Assembly: GCA_025356655.1 (NCBI GenBank)
Contig: JANXRW010000016.1
Location: 1 to 39,459 of the forward strand
DNA length: 39,459 bases
Reading direction: 5' to 3'
Source of the DNA: Betaproteobacteria bacterium
Lineage (GTDB): Bacteria > Pseudomonadota > Gammaproteobacteria > Burkholderiales > SHXO01
In this document: positions 8,839-19,699 of the stretch, piece by piece
How positions within the stretch are numbered: the first letter of the stretch is position 1
Layout of the letters: every line of letters starts with the position of its first letter
Notes under the pieces: generated by a model
The model's input: only the letters and a program-made list of their open reading frames with translations
The model's database searches: none
What the model was told of the DNA's origin: nothing
Made by a program: the position numbers and the translations under genes

Positions 8839-10092
8839 TCAGCTTGGGCTCGGTCCGGCGAGGTTAAGCACTGCCACGGATACGTCGTCGGCGTGCGCTA
8901 TGCCTGCGGTAAACCGCGTGACCGCCTCGAACAACTGGTCCAGGCGCTCCCCTGGCGGTGTGCGCTGGAGCACCGTCAGCACGGCTTCCGCACCCAGCGG
9001 CTCACCCTTGGTATTCTCCGCCTCCACGAGGCCGTCGGAGTACATCCATAGTTGCCCAGGCCCCTCCCAGGTGAAGCTCTGCACCGAGTCGTCGAATTCG
9101 GCGTCAGCCAAGATGCCCAGCGCCAGGTGCTTCGCGGGGGCGGAGAATTGGAGATCCCCAGCCGCAGAAATAAACAACACCGGCGGGGAGCCCCCGTTCC
9201 AGAGGCTCACACTGCGCCCCGGTTCGTCCACGACGGCGATGGCGGCGGCCATAAAGTGCCCCACGGGCAAAAGGCCCTTGAGCTTCCGGTTGAGTTCGCG
9301 CGCGATCATGGGTAGGGTAAAACCCTTCTCGGCCAGCCGGTAGAAAGCCTCCATGGCGGGGATGAGATAGAGCCCCGAACCCAGTCCGTGGCCCGTCACG
9401 TCGCCGAGCAGCATGTGCAGCCTTCCTTCAGGCGAGCGCGCCCCGGCCACCACGTCACCACTAAAGCGCCCCGCCGGCAGGATGCGGTAGCGCAGATGGT
9501 CTTGTTGCAGTGCATTCTGCCCCACCAAGCGGGCCATCACCTGGCGCGCTACCGACAGTTCTTCACTCAGGTTGACCTGCAGGCGTTCAGCCTCCTTGCG
9601 CAAACGCCGGCTCTCCAGGAGGTTCATGGCCAGTGCGGCGAGTTGGCGCAGTGTCCCTTCCTGGTCCTGGGAGAGTTCGCGCGCCGTGCGGCCCAGCACG
9701 CAGAGAGTGCCCAGCGCCTGACCTGCCGGCGTGATCAGCGGCATCCCCGCATAGAACCGCATTTGGAGCGGTCCGGTGACCAGGGGGTTATCCGCGAAGC
9801 GCACGTCCTGCCGGGCGTCAGCGACCTGGAAGACCTGGTCCCCGAGAATGGCGTGAGCGCAAAAAGCCTCGTCCCGGGGCGTCTGGCTGATGCCCTCGAG
9901 ACCAACGGCTGACTTGAACCACTGCCGGTCCCGATCAATCAGGCTGATGAGGGCGACGGGAGTGCCGCAGGTGGACGCGGCCAGGTGCGTAAGGGCATCG
10001 AACTGATCCTCGGCCAGGGTATCCAGGACCTCGTAGCTGCGCAACGCCGCGAGGCGCTCCTCCTCATCCACCGGCACCGGCGCGGACGTCAT
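8839..10092 (-). CDS. GAF domain - PP2C-type (SpoIIE/RsbU-like) serine phosphatase
   Basis: A 417-residue soluble signalling protein. A GAF sensor domain (about residues 15-160) contains LISLIDRDRQWFKS and FYAGMPLITPAGQALGTLCV. A helical, probably coiled-coil linker follows (about 165-205). The C-terminal SpoIIE phosphatase domain has the metal-binding acidic motifs FSGD, LGDVTGHG, YSDGLVEA and ADDVSVAVL. Proteins of this type dephosphorylate anti-sigma-factor antagonists; the ligand and target are unknown, and no STAS or HPK-like kinase gene is adjacent. Start chosen at the ATG at 10092: GAGGAG at 10102-10107 lies nine bases upstream. A TTG at 10125 would add 11 residues. The gene interrupts the usual zapD-yacG neighbourhood on the opposite strand. 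Confidence 0.9.
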   Translation of the reverse strand: MTSAPVPVDEEERLAALRSYEVLDTLAEDQFDALTHLAASTCGTPVALISLIDRDRQWFKSAVGLEGISQTPRDEAFCAHAILGDQVFQVADARQDVRFADNPLVTGPLQMRFYAGMPLITPAGQALGTLCVLGRTARELSQDQEGTLRQLAALAMNLLESRRLRKEAERLQVNLSEELSVARQVMARLVGQNALQQDHLRYRILPAGRFSGDVVAGARSPEGRLHMLLGDVTGHGLGSGLYLIPAMEAFYRLAEKGFTLPMIARELNRKLKGLLPVGHFMAAAIAVVDEPGRSVSLWNGGSPPVLFISAAGDLQFSAPAKHLALGILADAEFDDSVQSFTWEGPGQLWMYSDGLVEAENTKGEPLGAEAVLTVLQRTPPGERLDQLFEAVTRFTAGIAHADDVSVAVLNLAGPSPS

Positions 10093-10240
10093 CGATTGCA
10101 TCTCCTCTGGTTTCTGCACCTTCAAAGCAAAGCACCTCTAGCAGATCGGACGGCGTGGAGATCCATGGCACAATGCCCGGCTGCGGTGCGTTACTTGGCG
10201 TGGGCACGAACCTTCAACGTTATTATTAAAAGCGGGCAGC

Positions 10241-10459
10241 ATGGCAGAGGATATCCTACGCAGGGGCGGCAAGCGGCTGGTGAGTTGCCCGCGCTGCGGA
10301 CTGACGGCCCCCTGGGATCCGGCGAACCGCTTCCGGCCCTTCTGCTCGGAGCGGTGCAAAGTCATCGACCTGGGTCAGTGGGCGTCCGAGGGGTATCGCA
10401 TCCCACTGGCACAGGAGCCCGAGGACGCTTCGGGCGAGGATGACCTGCTGGGCGGCTAG
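10241..10459 (+). CDS. yacG: DNA gyrase inhibitor / zinc-binding protein YacG
   Basis: A 72-residue protein with the complete YacG zinc site: C16 and C19 in CPRC, C35 and C39 in FCSERC. The conserved [14 protein letters not shown] segment follows. In E. coli YacG binds GyrB and inhibits gyrase. The length is typical and the acidic tail is variable in the family. It starts at ATG 10241 after an AT-richer patch (a TATTAT at 10221-10226 could be a -10 box, but no good -35 pairs with it). It is separated from zapD by the GAF-SpoIIE gene, so it is probably transcribed on its own. Confidence 0.94.
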   Translation: MAEDILRRGGKRLVSCPRCGLTAPWDPANRFRPFCSERCKVIDLGQWASEGYRIPLAQEPEDASGEDDLLGG

Positions 10460-10559
10460 GAACCGCTCGAAACCGCTCAAGCTCAATCGCGAGTGAACCG
10501 AAAGGGATAGTAGGCGGGTCGCGGACTATAGTGCCCGCGCCGCACCCCGAGGACCGACC

Positions 10560-10946
10560 ATGAAGACATCGCAGAACACCTCGCCGGCGGCCAAGGCGCA
10601 GGGGGGACGGCGACCGGCCGCACCGCAGGACCTGCGTCTCTCGCCCGAAGGCGAAGCCCTGATTGCCTCGATCCCCGCCGACCAACGCCCCCTTCGATTG
10701 GCCGAGCGCTACCCTCGGATCGTCAACCACATGAGCCAGATCTGGCACCGCCGGGCCGAGGTCGAACGCTATCTCACGGAGCTCATGATCGACCATCGCG
10801 GCGATCGTCAGGGCTTCGCCTACGACATCGTGCTGGAGCTGATGAGCCTGCGGGAGCACTTCGACAGCATCCAGGAGGGCCGGCCCGGCCCGCTTGATAT
10901 TCCTGGCTTCATCCAGACGCCGACACTCCCGCGACGGAGCCGCTAG
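10560..10946 (+). CDS. Conserved hypothetical protein, 128 residues
   Basis: A small soluble protein without signal peptide or membrane segment. The N-terminal 30 residues are low-complexity and basic. The core LAERYPRIVNHMSQIW...ELMIDHRGDRQGFAYDIVLELMSLREHF resembles a short family I recall from beta- and gammaproteobacteria with no assigned function. ATG at 10560 is preceded by GAGGA at 10549-10553 with a six-base gap. A TATAGT at 10527-10532 could be a -10 box, but the -35 region is poor. Its TAG stop shares the palindrome CTAG (10943-10946) with the stop of the convergent Nudix-ThiE gene. Confidence 0.8.
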   Translation: MKTSQNTSPAAKAQGGRRPAAPQDLRLSPEGEALIASIPADQRPLRLAERYPRIVNHMSQIWHRRAEVERYLTELMIDHRGDRQGFAYDIVLELMSLREHFDSIQEGRPGPLDIPGFIQTPTLPRRSR

Positions 10947-11908
10947 GCGGCGGGCCACGCTTTTCGCATCAGGGCGACGCCATGCGCGCCGCACTCCCAG
11001 GCCCGAGTTAGGTGCGCGGGGTCAAGGCCGCCGAGCAAAAACACTGGTAGGCGCACACCGTCGAGCAGTTCCGCGGTGCGCGCCCACCCTAGGCCCAGGC
11101 TATCCGGGTGGGTGGCGGTGGGCAGTACCGGACCCAGGAGCGCATATTCCAGCCCCTGGTCCGCGGCACGATCCAGTTCCTCGCGGTTGTGGCAGGAGGC
11201 GCCCACCAGCTCGAACCCCTCAGGGCGAACTCCCTGTGCCAGTTGCCTGGCTTTTAGGTGCACACCGTCGGCCCCTGACCGGTACGCAGCGTCCAGGTCC
11301 TCGTTGATCACCACCAAGGCGCCGGCGGCGTGGCAACGCTGCACCACGCGCGTGGCGAGCGCGGCGCGCGATGCGGCCTCCATATCGGGCTCGCGCAGCA
11401 TCACCACGCAGGGCTCACCCGTGGCCAGCGCCCGGTCGAGCCGGGCCATCTGTGCCTCCTCCCCGAGTGCTGTCGTCCGGGTGATGAGCAGACGGTGCGG
11501 TAGGCGCAGGGCGGCGAGGACCGGGGAGTTCGCTGGCAATAGCGGGCTCACGCGAATGTCCGTGCACGGCTGCCAATCCAACTCCTGTGCCTCATGGGGC
11601 TGGGGTTCGCCCGTCCACTGCAACACGCGGAAGAAGTGCAGGCGCACGTGCCCGTGGGGATAGACATGTTCGCGGAGCAACCAGGGATAGGCGCGCTGCA
11701 CCCGCACCCCGAGTTCCTCCGTCAGCTCGCGGGCCAGGGCCTGCGCGAGCGATTCGCCCGGCTCGGCCTTGCCGCCGGGGAACTCCCAATATCCGGCGTA
11801 GGGCTTGCCAGCAGGCCGACGCGCCAGCAACACGCGCCCGTCGGGACTGAGCAACAGGCCCGCGGCCACTTCGATGCGGGGCGGGGCGGCGCCTGCGGGA
11901 AGGCTCAG
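10943..11908 (-). CDS. Nudix hydrolase (MutT-like) fused to a thiamine-phosphate-synthase-like domain
   Basis: About 321 residues with two domains. The N-terminal Nudix domain carries the box GGKAEPGESLAQALARELTEELG, with GYWEFPGG leading into it, as in MutT enzymes that clean oxidised dGTP. The C-terminal ThiE-like TIM-barrel half begins near LLITRTTALGEE and includes VVINEDLDAAYRSGADGVHL, LVGASCHN, YALLGPVLPT and FLLGGLD. The same fusion occurs next to argJ/secA in Pseudomonas (PA4400, from memory). The start is uncertain. CTG at 11908 overlaps the upstream stop as CTGA, has GCGAGG just upstream and gives the family length. Alternatives are an ATG at 11962 inside the ATPase gene or a GTG about ten codons downstream. 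Confidence 0.88.
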   Translation of the reverse strand: MSLPAGAAPPRIEVAAGLLLSPDGRVLLARRPAGKPYAGYWEFPGGKAEPGESLAQALARELTEELGVRVQRAYPWLLREHVYPHGHVRLHFFRVLQWTGEPQPHEAQELDWQPCTDIRVSPLLPANSPVLAALRLPHRLLITRTTALGEEAQMARLDRALATGEPCVVMLREPDMEAASRAALATRVVQRCHAAGALVVINEDLDAAYRSGADGVHLKARQLAQGVRPEGFELVGASCHNREELDRAADQGLEYALLGPVLPTATHPDSLGLGWARTAELLDGVRLPVFLLGGLDPAHLTRAWECGAHGVALMRKAWPAA

Positions 11909-12786
11909 GAGGGCCTCGCCGCAAGTGCTCTGCGGCCCGCCCAATCGCGGGCGAAATGCCATGCCACCCGGCCGCTGCGCGAACCGCGCTGCAGCGCCCA
12001 TTGCACCGCTTCCAGGCGCATGGCCTCCGAGTCGGTGTCCGAACAGCCCAGGGCCTGCAACCAATGCCGAACAATCGCGAGGTACTCCGCCTGATCGAAA
12101 GGGTAAAAGGACACCCACAGACCAAAGCGCTCGGAGAGCGAGATCTTCTCCTCCACGGTTTCGCCAGGATGGATCTCCTCGCCAACGTGACGGGCCTGAA
12201 GGTTCTCCTCCATGTACTCGGGCATCAGGTGACGGCGATTGGACGTTGCATAGATCAACATGTTCTCCGGTGTGGCGGCCACTGATCCATCCAGCACGGC
12301 CTTGAGGGAGGTGTACCCGGGCTCCTCGGCGTTGAAGGACAGGTCATCGGAGAAGAGCAGGAAGCGGTAGGGCAGATCAGCTAAGCGGCTGATGATATCC
12401 GGCAGGTCCATGAGGTCGCGCTTGTCCACCTCGACTAAGCGCAGCCCCTCGGGGCTGAACCGGTTCAGCACGGCCTTGACCAGTGAGGACTTGCCCGTGC
12501 CACGGGCGCCAGTGAGCAGAACATTATTCGCCGGCAACCCGCAGACGAACTGGCGCGTGTTGCGCTCTACCAGAGCCGCCTGCCGCGCCACCCCTTGCAG
12601 GTCCTCCAGAGCGATGCGGTGCGGATGGCTGATGGGCTCCAGTACCGGGTAGCCACCGAGGCGCCGCCACCGGAACGCGCTGTGAGCCTCCATGTCAGGC
12701 ACCTGGGGTAGCGCGGGGGGCAGTAGCCGCTCCAGTCGCGCCAGAAGGGGCTGCACCTGCGCCAGAAAATCTGCGAGTTCAGTCAT
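11905..12786 (-). CDS. DUF815-family AAA+ ATPase
   Basis: A 293-residue P-loop ATPase of the DUF815/COG2607 family, whose cellular role is not established. Walker A GARGTGKSS lies near residue 95. A Walker B-like segment FLLFSDDLSF lies about 50 residues later. IYATSNRRHLMPE is the likely sensor-1 region, and EEKISLSERFGLWVSFYPF is a family signature. The ATG at 12786 (MTELADF) was chosen because upstream in-frame sequence runs into argJ, which ends 14 bases before it. A GAGG lies upstream but rather far. It is flanked by argJ and the Nudix-ThiE gene, in one minus-strand unit. Confidence 0.9.
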   Translation of the reverse strand: MTELADFLAQVQPLLARLERLLPPALPQVPDMEAHSAFRWRRLGGYPVLEPISHPHRIALEDLQGVARQAALVERNTRQFVCGLPANNVLLTGARGTGKSSLVKAVLNRFSPEGLRLVEVDKRDLMDLPDIISRLADLPYRFLLFSDDLSFNAEEPGYTSLKAVLDGSVAATPENMLIYATSNRRHLMPEYMEENLQARHVGEEIHPGETVEEKISLSERFGLWVSFYPFDQAEYLAIVRHWLQALGCSDTDSEAMRLEAVQWALQRGSRSGRVAWHFARDWAGRRALAARPS

Positions 12787-12800
12787 GGGAACGGGGGGCC

Positions 12801-14027
12801 TCAGGTGCGGTATTCTGCATTGATGGTCACGTAATCGTGGGACAAGTCGCAGGTCCACAGGGTGGCGCTTGCCTCGCCCCGCCCCAGCAACACGCGCACC
12901 AGAAATTCCTCCTTGGCCATGACCCGCTTAGCGTCCTCTTCGCGGTAGCTGGCTGCCCGTCCACCGCGCAGGGCGACCAGGACATCGTCCAGGTAGAGGG
13001 TGACGGTCTGTACGTCCAGATCGGCCACGCCACTGTAGCCGATGGCCGCCAGGATCCGGCCGAGATTGGGATCCGACGCGAAGAAGGCCGTTTTTACCAG
13101 GGGAGAATGGGCGATGGCCTTGCCCACGCGCCGACACTCCGCAAGGTCGCGGCCCCCTTCAATTTGCAGGGTCACGAACTTGGTCGCCCCCTCCCCGTCG
13201 CGCACGCAGGCCTGGGCCAGTTGCAGGGCCACCCGCCCCAGCGCCTGACAGAACGCATCCCAGCCAGCCGTGCCTTCCTCCAGCACGGGACCACCCGCGA
13301 CGCCCGTGGCCGCGAGCACCAGGGAATCGTTGGTGGAGGTATCGCCGTCGACAGTGATGCAGTTGAACGACCGGTCCGTTGCCTCGCTCAAGGCACGCTG
13401 GGCCGCATCCGCACCGAGCGGTGCGTCCGTGGCGATGAAGCCGAGCAAGGTGGCCATGTCCGGGTGGATCATCCCGGAGCCCTTCGCGATACCGGTGCAG
13501 GTATAGGTGCGCCCGCCGCTCTCCCAGCGCACGGATGCCGCCTTAGGCACGGTGTCCGTGGTCATGATGGCGTTCGCCGCGGCAACCCAGCCCGCCTCGG
13601 TCTGCGCCGCCACGCACGCGGGCAAGGCCGCAAGCAGTCGGTCCATGGGTAGGGGCTCCATGATGACCCCGGTGGAGAAGGGCAGCACCTGTGCGGGTGT
13701 CAGCCCGAGCGAAGCGGCCAGGGCCTCGCAACTGCGCCGGGCATTGGCCAACCCCTCGTCGCCGGTCCCGGCATTGGCGTTGCCGGTATTCACCAGCAAG
13801 GCGCGTATGCCGGCGCCCGCGCGCAGGTGCTCGCGGCAGACCGCAACCGGTGCGGCGCAAAAGCGATTGCGGGTGAACACGCCGGCGAACGTCGTGCCCG
13901 GCACAAAGCTCATGACCAGCAAGTCCCAGCGCCCAGGCTTGCGGATTCCCGCCTGCGCGGTACCTAAACGAACGCCTGGGACGGGGTGGATAGCCGCCGG
14001 CTCCGGCGGTGGCAGCCTCACGGCCAT
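12801..14027 (-). CDS. argJ: Bifunctional glutamate N-acetyltransferase / ornithine acetyltransferase ArgJ
   Basis: A 408-residue ArgJ, which transfers acetyl from N-acetylornithine to glutamate in the cyclic arginine pathway and may also use acetyl-CoA. ArgJ is made as a precursor that cleaves itself before a Thr. Here that site is Thr193 in [13 protein letters not shown], with TGIAKGSG just upstream. Other family segments are [13 protein letters not shown] near the N-terminus and [12 protein letters not shown]. The C-terminus, VTINAEYRT, is the conserved ending. ATG at 14027 was chosen for the strong GAGGAG upstream, over an in-frame ATG at 14084. A large stem-loop lies between secA and this start. 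Confidence 0.96.
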   Translation of the reverse strand: MAVRLPPPEPAAIHPVPGVRLGTAQAGIRKPGRWDLLVMSFVPGTTFAGVFTRNRFCAAPVAVCREHLRAGAGIRALLVNTGNANAGTGDEGLANARRSCEALAASLGLTPAQVLPFSTGVIMEPLPMDRLLAALPACVAAQTEAGWVAAANAIMTTDTVPKAASVRWESGGRTYTCTGIAKGSGMIHPDMATLLGFIATDAPLGADAAQRALSEATDRSFNCITVDGDTSTNDSLVLAATGVAGGPVLEEGTAGWDAFCQALGRVALQLAQACVRDGEGATKFVTLQIEGGRDLAECRRVGKAIAHSPLVKTAFFASDPNLGRILAAIGYSGVADLDVQTVTLYLDDVLVALRGGRAASYREEDAKRVMAKEEFLVRVLLGRGEASATLWTCDLSHDYVTINAEYRT

Positions 14028-14043
14028 GCAAGCTCCTCTGCCC

Positions 14044-14096
14044 GGCCAAGCCCGGGTGCAGACGCCGCGGCAGCAGCACCGCACCCTGGCTTGGCC
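14044..14096 (-). promoter_or_regulatory. Long stem-loop in the argJ leader
   Basis: GGCCAAGCC (14044-14052) pairs with GGCTTGGCC (14088-14096). After a single mismatch, GGGTGC (14054-14059) pairs with GCACCC (14081-14086). This gives 15 paired bases closing a 21-base GC-rich loop. It ends about six bases before the argJ ribosome-binding site (complement of 14033-14038). It has no U-tract. It could be a secA-argJ processing or attenuation structure; no function is shown. Confidence 0.55.
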
Positions 14097-14144
14097 CGGT
14101 CGGGTCGGGTGGTGGGGGAGATTTTCATCGCTTGCAATGCACGG

Positions 14145-14174
14145 CCCTCTCGGCCCGAACGCAGAGGGGTTTTA
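14145..14174 (+). terminator. Terminator-like hairpin facing the plus strand, downstream of secA
   Basis: CCCTCT at 14145-14150 pairs with AGAGGG at 14163-14168 around a 12-base loop. GTTTTAT follows on the plus strand. Read on the plus strand it looks like a short intrinsic terminator. On the minus strand, where secA is transcribed, the hairpin has no following U-run. It may stop antisense transcription entering secA, or be chance. Confidence 0.35.
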
Positions 14175-14201
14175 TGCCCTAGCAGCGTGGCACGGGTAGC
14201 G

Positions 14202-16928
<2,727 letters not shown>

Positions 16929-17061
16929 GGGTCAGAGTTCCTGCAAGCCAGGGTCGTGTAACGCCCCCGGGGACGCCGACACAGCACCTTAAAGCGACGA
17001 AAAGGAGGGCAAGGCAGGTGCCCGGGAGCCCCGTGCCCCTTGGAGGGGGAACCCAGCTGGA

Positions 17062-17979
17062 CTACCCGGGAGATCGAAGAAAGCGCGCCGGATTCTGCGC
17101 CGCCCCCTTCAATCGGACTTCGAAGTGTAGATGGGCGCCCGTTGAACGGCCGGTGTTTCCGACCTCTGCGATCTTGCTGCCCCGCTGGACGATGTCGCCG
17201 ACTTTGACCAGCAGTCTGGCGGCATGCCCATACCGGGTGAGCAGTTCGTTCCCGTGGTCCACCTCCACCATATTACCATACTGGGGGTGCAGCCCGGCGA
17301 AGACCACCACGCCCCCGGCCGCCGCCAGGATGGGCAGCCCTTCCTGTGCGGTAATGTCCACGCCTTCATGAAAGACGTTCTCGCCGGTAAACGGATCGAT
17401 GCGCCACCCAAAGTCCGAGGAGCGGAAGCTTCCGGGCACGGGCGCCTGGGTGGGCAAAAACTTGCGCGCAGCGCTGGCCTGGGTCAGGGTGGACTCCAGC
17501 ACCAGGAGCTTGTCACTGCGGTCCTCGATGTGCGCCCCGAGTCGGTCTAACTGCGAACCCAGATCGTCCAGCGAGAGCGAGCGCGAGGTGGAGGCGGGCA
17601 CGGGACCACCCTGTCCGGGAGGCCGGTCGAAGAGAAACTCCTGCGGCTTAAAGCCTGCCGAACGGCTCAGCCGCTCGCCTAGGGCATCGATGCGCATGAG
17701 CTGGGCCTGCATCTGACCCAGCTTGGTCGCCATGGCATTGAGGCTCTCGTGCAGGTAGGAGCGCGAGCGCTCCGTTTCCTCGGCTTGAAACCGCGCCACG
17801 ACCGCGCGCCCCCATCCACTGTCGGCATGCAGCACGTAGCGCAGACAAATAGCACTCGCCGCGCAGACCAATGCCACTAGGACCAGCAGGCCACCCGCGA
17901 TGATGAGCAGGCCTTGGCGCCGCGTCAAAAATAAGGAGCGCGCGCGGCCCGCAAGGCCTGGAAGGAGGATAATCTGCAC
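17062..17979 (-). CDS. Membrane-anchored M23 (LytM/peptidase-like) protein
   Basis: A 305-residue protein with an N-terminal inner-membrane anchor (about residues 22-45), a predicted coiled-coil periplasmic region, and a C-terminal M23 domain. The zinc-ligand motifs are present: HEGVDI, then HLHFEV near the C-terminus. FGWRIDPFTG, GGVVVFAG and GNMVEVDHGNELLTRYGH are typical of the fold. This makes it a candidate active endopeptidase, although many LytM relatives act as amidase activators. The start is GTG at 17979, which gives the short basic leader (VQIILLPG) seen in relatives beside secA. A longer frame upstream overlaps dciA and lacks homology. It is divergent from dciA. Confidence 0.9.
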   Translation of the reverse strand: MQIILLPGLAGRARSLFLTRRQGLLIIAGGLLVLVALVCAASAICLRYVLHADSGWGRAVVARFQAEETERSRSYLHESLNAMATKLGQMQAQLMRIDALGERLSRSAGFKPQEFLFDRPPGQGGPVPASTSRSLSLDDLGSQLDRLGAHIEDRSDKLLVLESTLTQASAARKFLPTQAPVPGSFRSSDFGWRIDPFTGENVFHEGVDITAQEGLPILAAAGGVVVFAGLHPQYGNMVEVDHGNELLTRYGHAARLLVKVGDIVQRGSKIAEVGNTGRSTGAHLHFEVRLKGAAQNPARFLRSPG

Positions 17980-18001
17980 GTGAGCTCGGTACCCGGTTGA
18001 G

Positions 18002-18021
18002 GTCTGGCTCGTTCGCCAGAC
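18002..18021. repeat. Perfect inverted repeat between the M23 gene and dciA
   Basis: GTCTGGC at 18002-18008 and GCCAGAC at 18015-18021 are perfect complements around a six-base centre. The repeat lies in the 72-base space between two divergent starts. It could be an operator for both genes or a leader hairpin of either transcript. Confidence 0.5.
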
Positions 18022-18051
18022 GCTGGTTTCAGGAACTTCCAGGGACTGCCC

Positions 18052-18513
18052 GTGAGTAAGACTCGATCCGCCGCCCAGATCCTTGCAGCCGCGCCCGAAC
18101 TGCAAGCCCTCGGGCGCTCCACCGCCCGGCTCCAGGAATTGGGCCGCACCCTTGCGCGATTGGTGCCCCCCTCACTCGGGCGCCACAGCCAAGTCGCCTT
18201 TGACGGCAGCGGCGGCCTGATCCTCTTCACAGACAATCCCGCCACGGCGTCCCGGCTCCGCCAGATCACCCCACGCCTGCTGACCGGGTTCAGGGAATCG
18301 GGCGAGGAGGTTAGCGCAATCCGAATACGGGTGCAAGTTGGGGGGGAGGCGGCCCCAGCCCTGCCGATAAAGGCAAAACTGGGCCCACAGGCGGCCCGCA
18401 GCTTGGCCCAACTGGCCGACAACATCAGCCACGAGCCCCTGCGGGCGGCGTTGCGACGACTGCGCGCGCGGGCGACGTCAGATGGCCAAGACGAGGCGTT
18501 CGAGGGCGAGTAG
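18052..18513 (+). CDS. dciA: DUF721 / DciA-type replicative helicase loader
   Basis: A 153-residue basic protein of the DUF721 family. DciA promotes loading of the replicative helicase DnaB in bacteria lacking DnaC-type loaders. The N-terminal half has the family's KH-like domain (LARLVPPSLGRHSQVAFDGSG...FTDNPATASRLRQ), and the C-terminal part is charged and probably disordered. The GTG start at 18052 has AGGGA upstream. The location between secA and lpxC matches other gammaproteobacteria. The divergent neighbour is the M23 gene. The last 36 bases overlap a convergent small membrane-protein gene. Similarity is moderate, so the functional name is inferred from family and position. Confidence 0.82.
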   Translation: MSKTRSAAQILAAAPELQALGRSTARLQELGRTLARLVPPSLGRHSQVAFDGSGGLILFTDNPATASRLRQITPRLLTGFRESGEEVSAIRIRVQVGGEAAPALPIKAKLGPQAARSLAQLADNISHEPLRAALRRLRARATSDGQDEAFEGE

Positions 18514-18669
18514 GGCGGCGACCAACAACGTCAACAGGAGGCTGTACTTCAGGCACTGGAGGCCGAAGCGCAACCAACGCCGGTCATTGGTCAGTACGAA
18601 GGTGACCAAGCTCCCCGCCACAACCGCCAGCGCCAGGAAGCCGTAGAGGCGCAGGGCGATGGCGGTCAT
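18478..18669 (-). CDS. Small two-helix membrane protein, 63 residues
   Basis: The predicted protein has two hydrophobic helices (about residues 5-26 and 40-60) separated by TNDRRWLRFGLQ, a charged hairpin loop. It lies directly downstream of lpxC on the same strand and ends inside dciA on the opposite strand (36-base overlap). I recall similarly sized proteins near lpxC in related genera, which supports it being real, but no function is known. ATG at 18669; no strong ribosome-binding site. Confidence 0.65.
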   Translation of the reverse strand: MTAIALRLYGFLALAVVAGSLVTFVLTNDRRWLRFGLQCLKYSLLLTLLVAALLALERLVLAI

Positions 18670-18706
18670 GGCGGCGCCGATTCAGCGAAGAGCGGCAGAA
18701 AGCCGC

Positions 18707-19618
18707 TCAGGCATACTGGGCCTGCAAATTGGCGAAGGCCGGCGCATCCTCGGGGACGTTGAAGCTGGCGTACTCCCAGTTCGCCGCCTCCGATAGCAGG
18801 CTGCGCAGCAGGAGGTTGTTCAGCGCATGTCCGGACTTGTGCGCGTGGAAGGCACCGATCAACGGGTGACCGAGGAGGTAGAGATCGCCGATTGCGTCGA
18901 GGACCTTGTGCTTGACGAACTCGTCCTCGTAACGCAGCCCATCGGAGTTGAGCACCCGGTACTCATCGAGCACTACGGCGTTGTCCAGGCTTCCGCCCAA
19001 GCCCAAGCCCTGGGCGCGCATGTTTTCCACGTCCTGCATGAAGCCGAAGGTGCGGGCGCGGGCGATCTCCTTCACGTAAGAGGTGCGCGCAAAGTCAACA
19101 CCCAGGTGCTGCCGGGAGGCGGAGAACACGGGGTGGGCGAAGTCGATGCTGAATTCGATGCGGAACCCGTTGTAGGGCTCCAAGCGCGCCCAGCGGTCGC
19201 CCTGACGGACCTCCACCGCACGCAGGACGCGGATGAAGCGCTTGGGCGCGTCCTGCTCCTCGATCCCCGCTGATTGGATGAGAAACACGAAGGGGCCCGC
19301 ACTGCCGTCCATGATAGGCACTTCGGCCGAGGTCAGATCCACGTAGGCGTTATCGATACCCAGGCCAGCGAAGGCCGACATCAGGTGTTCGACTGTGGCT
19401 ACCTTCGCCCCGTCACTCTCCAGGCAGGAGGACAGCCGCGTATCCCCCACGAGCGACGCGTCGGCGCGCACCTCCACGGGTTCTGGCAGGTCCACACGCC
19501 GGAACACGATCCCGGTGTTCGGCTGCGCCGGGCGCAGGGTCATGTACACCTTGTTGCCGGTGTGCAGGCCCACGCCGGTGGCGCGTACCAAGTTTTTCAG
19601 GCTTCGTTGCTTGATCAT
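18707..19618 (-). CDS. lpxC: UDP-3-O-acyl-N-acetylglucosamine deacetylase LpxC
   Basis: A 303-residue zinc deacetylase that catalyses the committed step of lipid A synthesis. Zinc ligands are H78 (VEHLMSA) and the His and Asp of HKVLDAIGD (about 236 and 240). The catalytic His is in HKSGH (about 263). The N-terminus, MIKQRSLKN, and GVGLHTG are conserved. The length is normal. ATG at 19618. It is the last gene of the dcw unit after ftsZ, as in E. coli and Pseudomonas. A hairpin in the 147-base ftsZ-lpxC gap may separate their expression. In E. coli LpxC is also controlled by proteolysis; that is not visible here. Confidence 0.98.
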   Translation of the reverse strand: MIKQRSLKNLVRATGVGLHTGNKVYMTLRPAQPNTGIVFRRVDLPEPVEVRADASLVGDTRLSSCLESDGAKVATVEHLMSAFAGLGIDNAYVDLTSAEVPIMDGSAGPFVFLIQSAGIEEQDAPKRFIRVLRAVEVRQGDRWARLEPYNGFRIEFSIDFAHPVFSASRQHLGVDFARTSYVKEIARARTFGFMQDVENMRAQGLGLGGSLDNAVVLDEYRVLNSDGLRYEDEFVKHKVLDAIGDLYLLGHPLIGAFHAHKSGHALNNLLLRSLLSEAANWEYASFNVPEDAPAFANLQAQYA

Positions 19619-19699
19619 CGAGCACCAATGAAATCAACGGTGGGCGGTTGGGGAATCCATCCGTCCTCGCTCACCGAACCCCTCAGTTTACCCGACAAC

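Noticed and set aside
10462..10482. Tandem AACCGCTC repeat after yacG
   Set aside because: Two copies only, no further periodicity and no link to a start site.
16929..17061. Possible secM-like secretion-arrest gene upstream of secA
   Set aside because: No reading frame with signal peptide or arrest motif fits in the 133-base gap; the upstream gene is an M23 peptidase.
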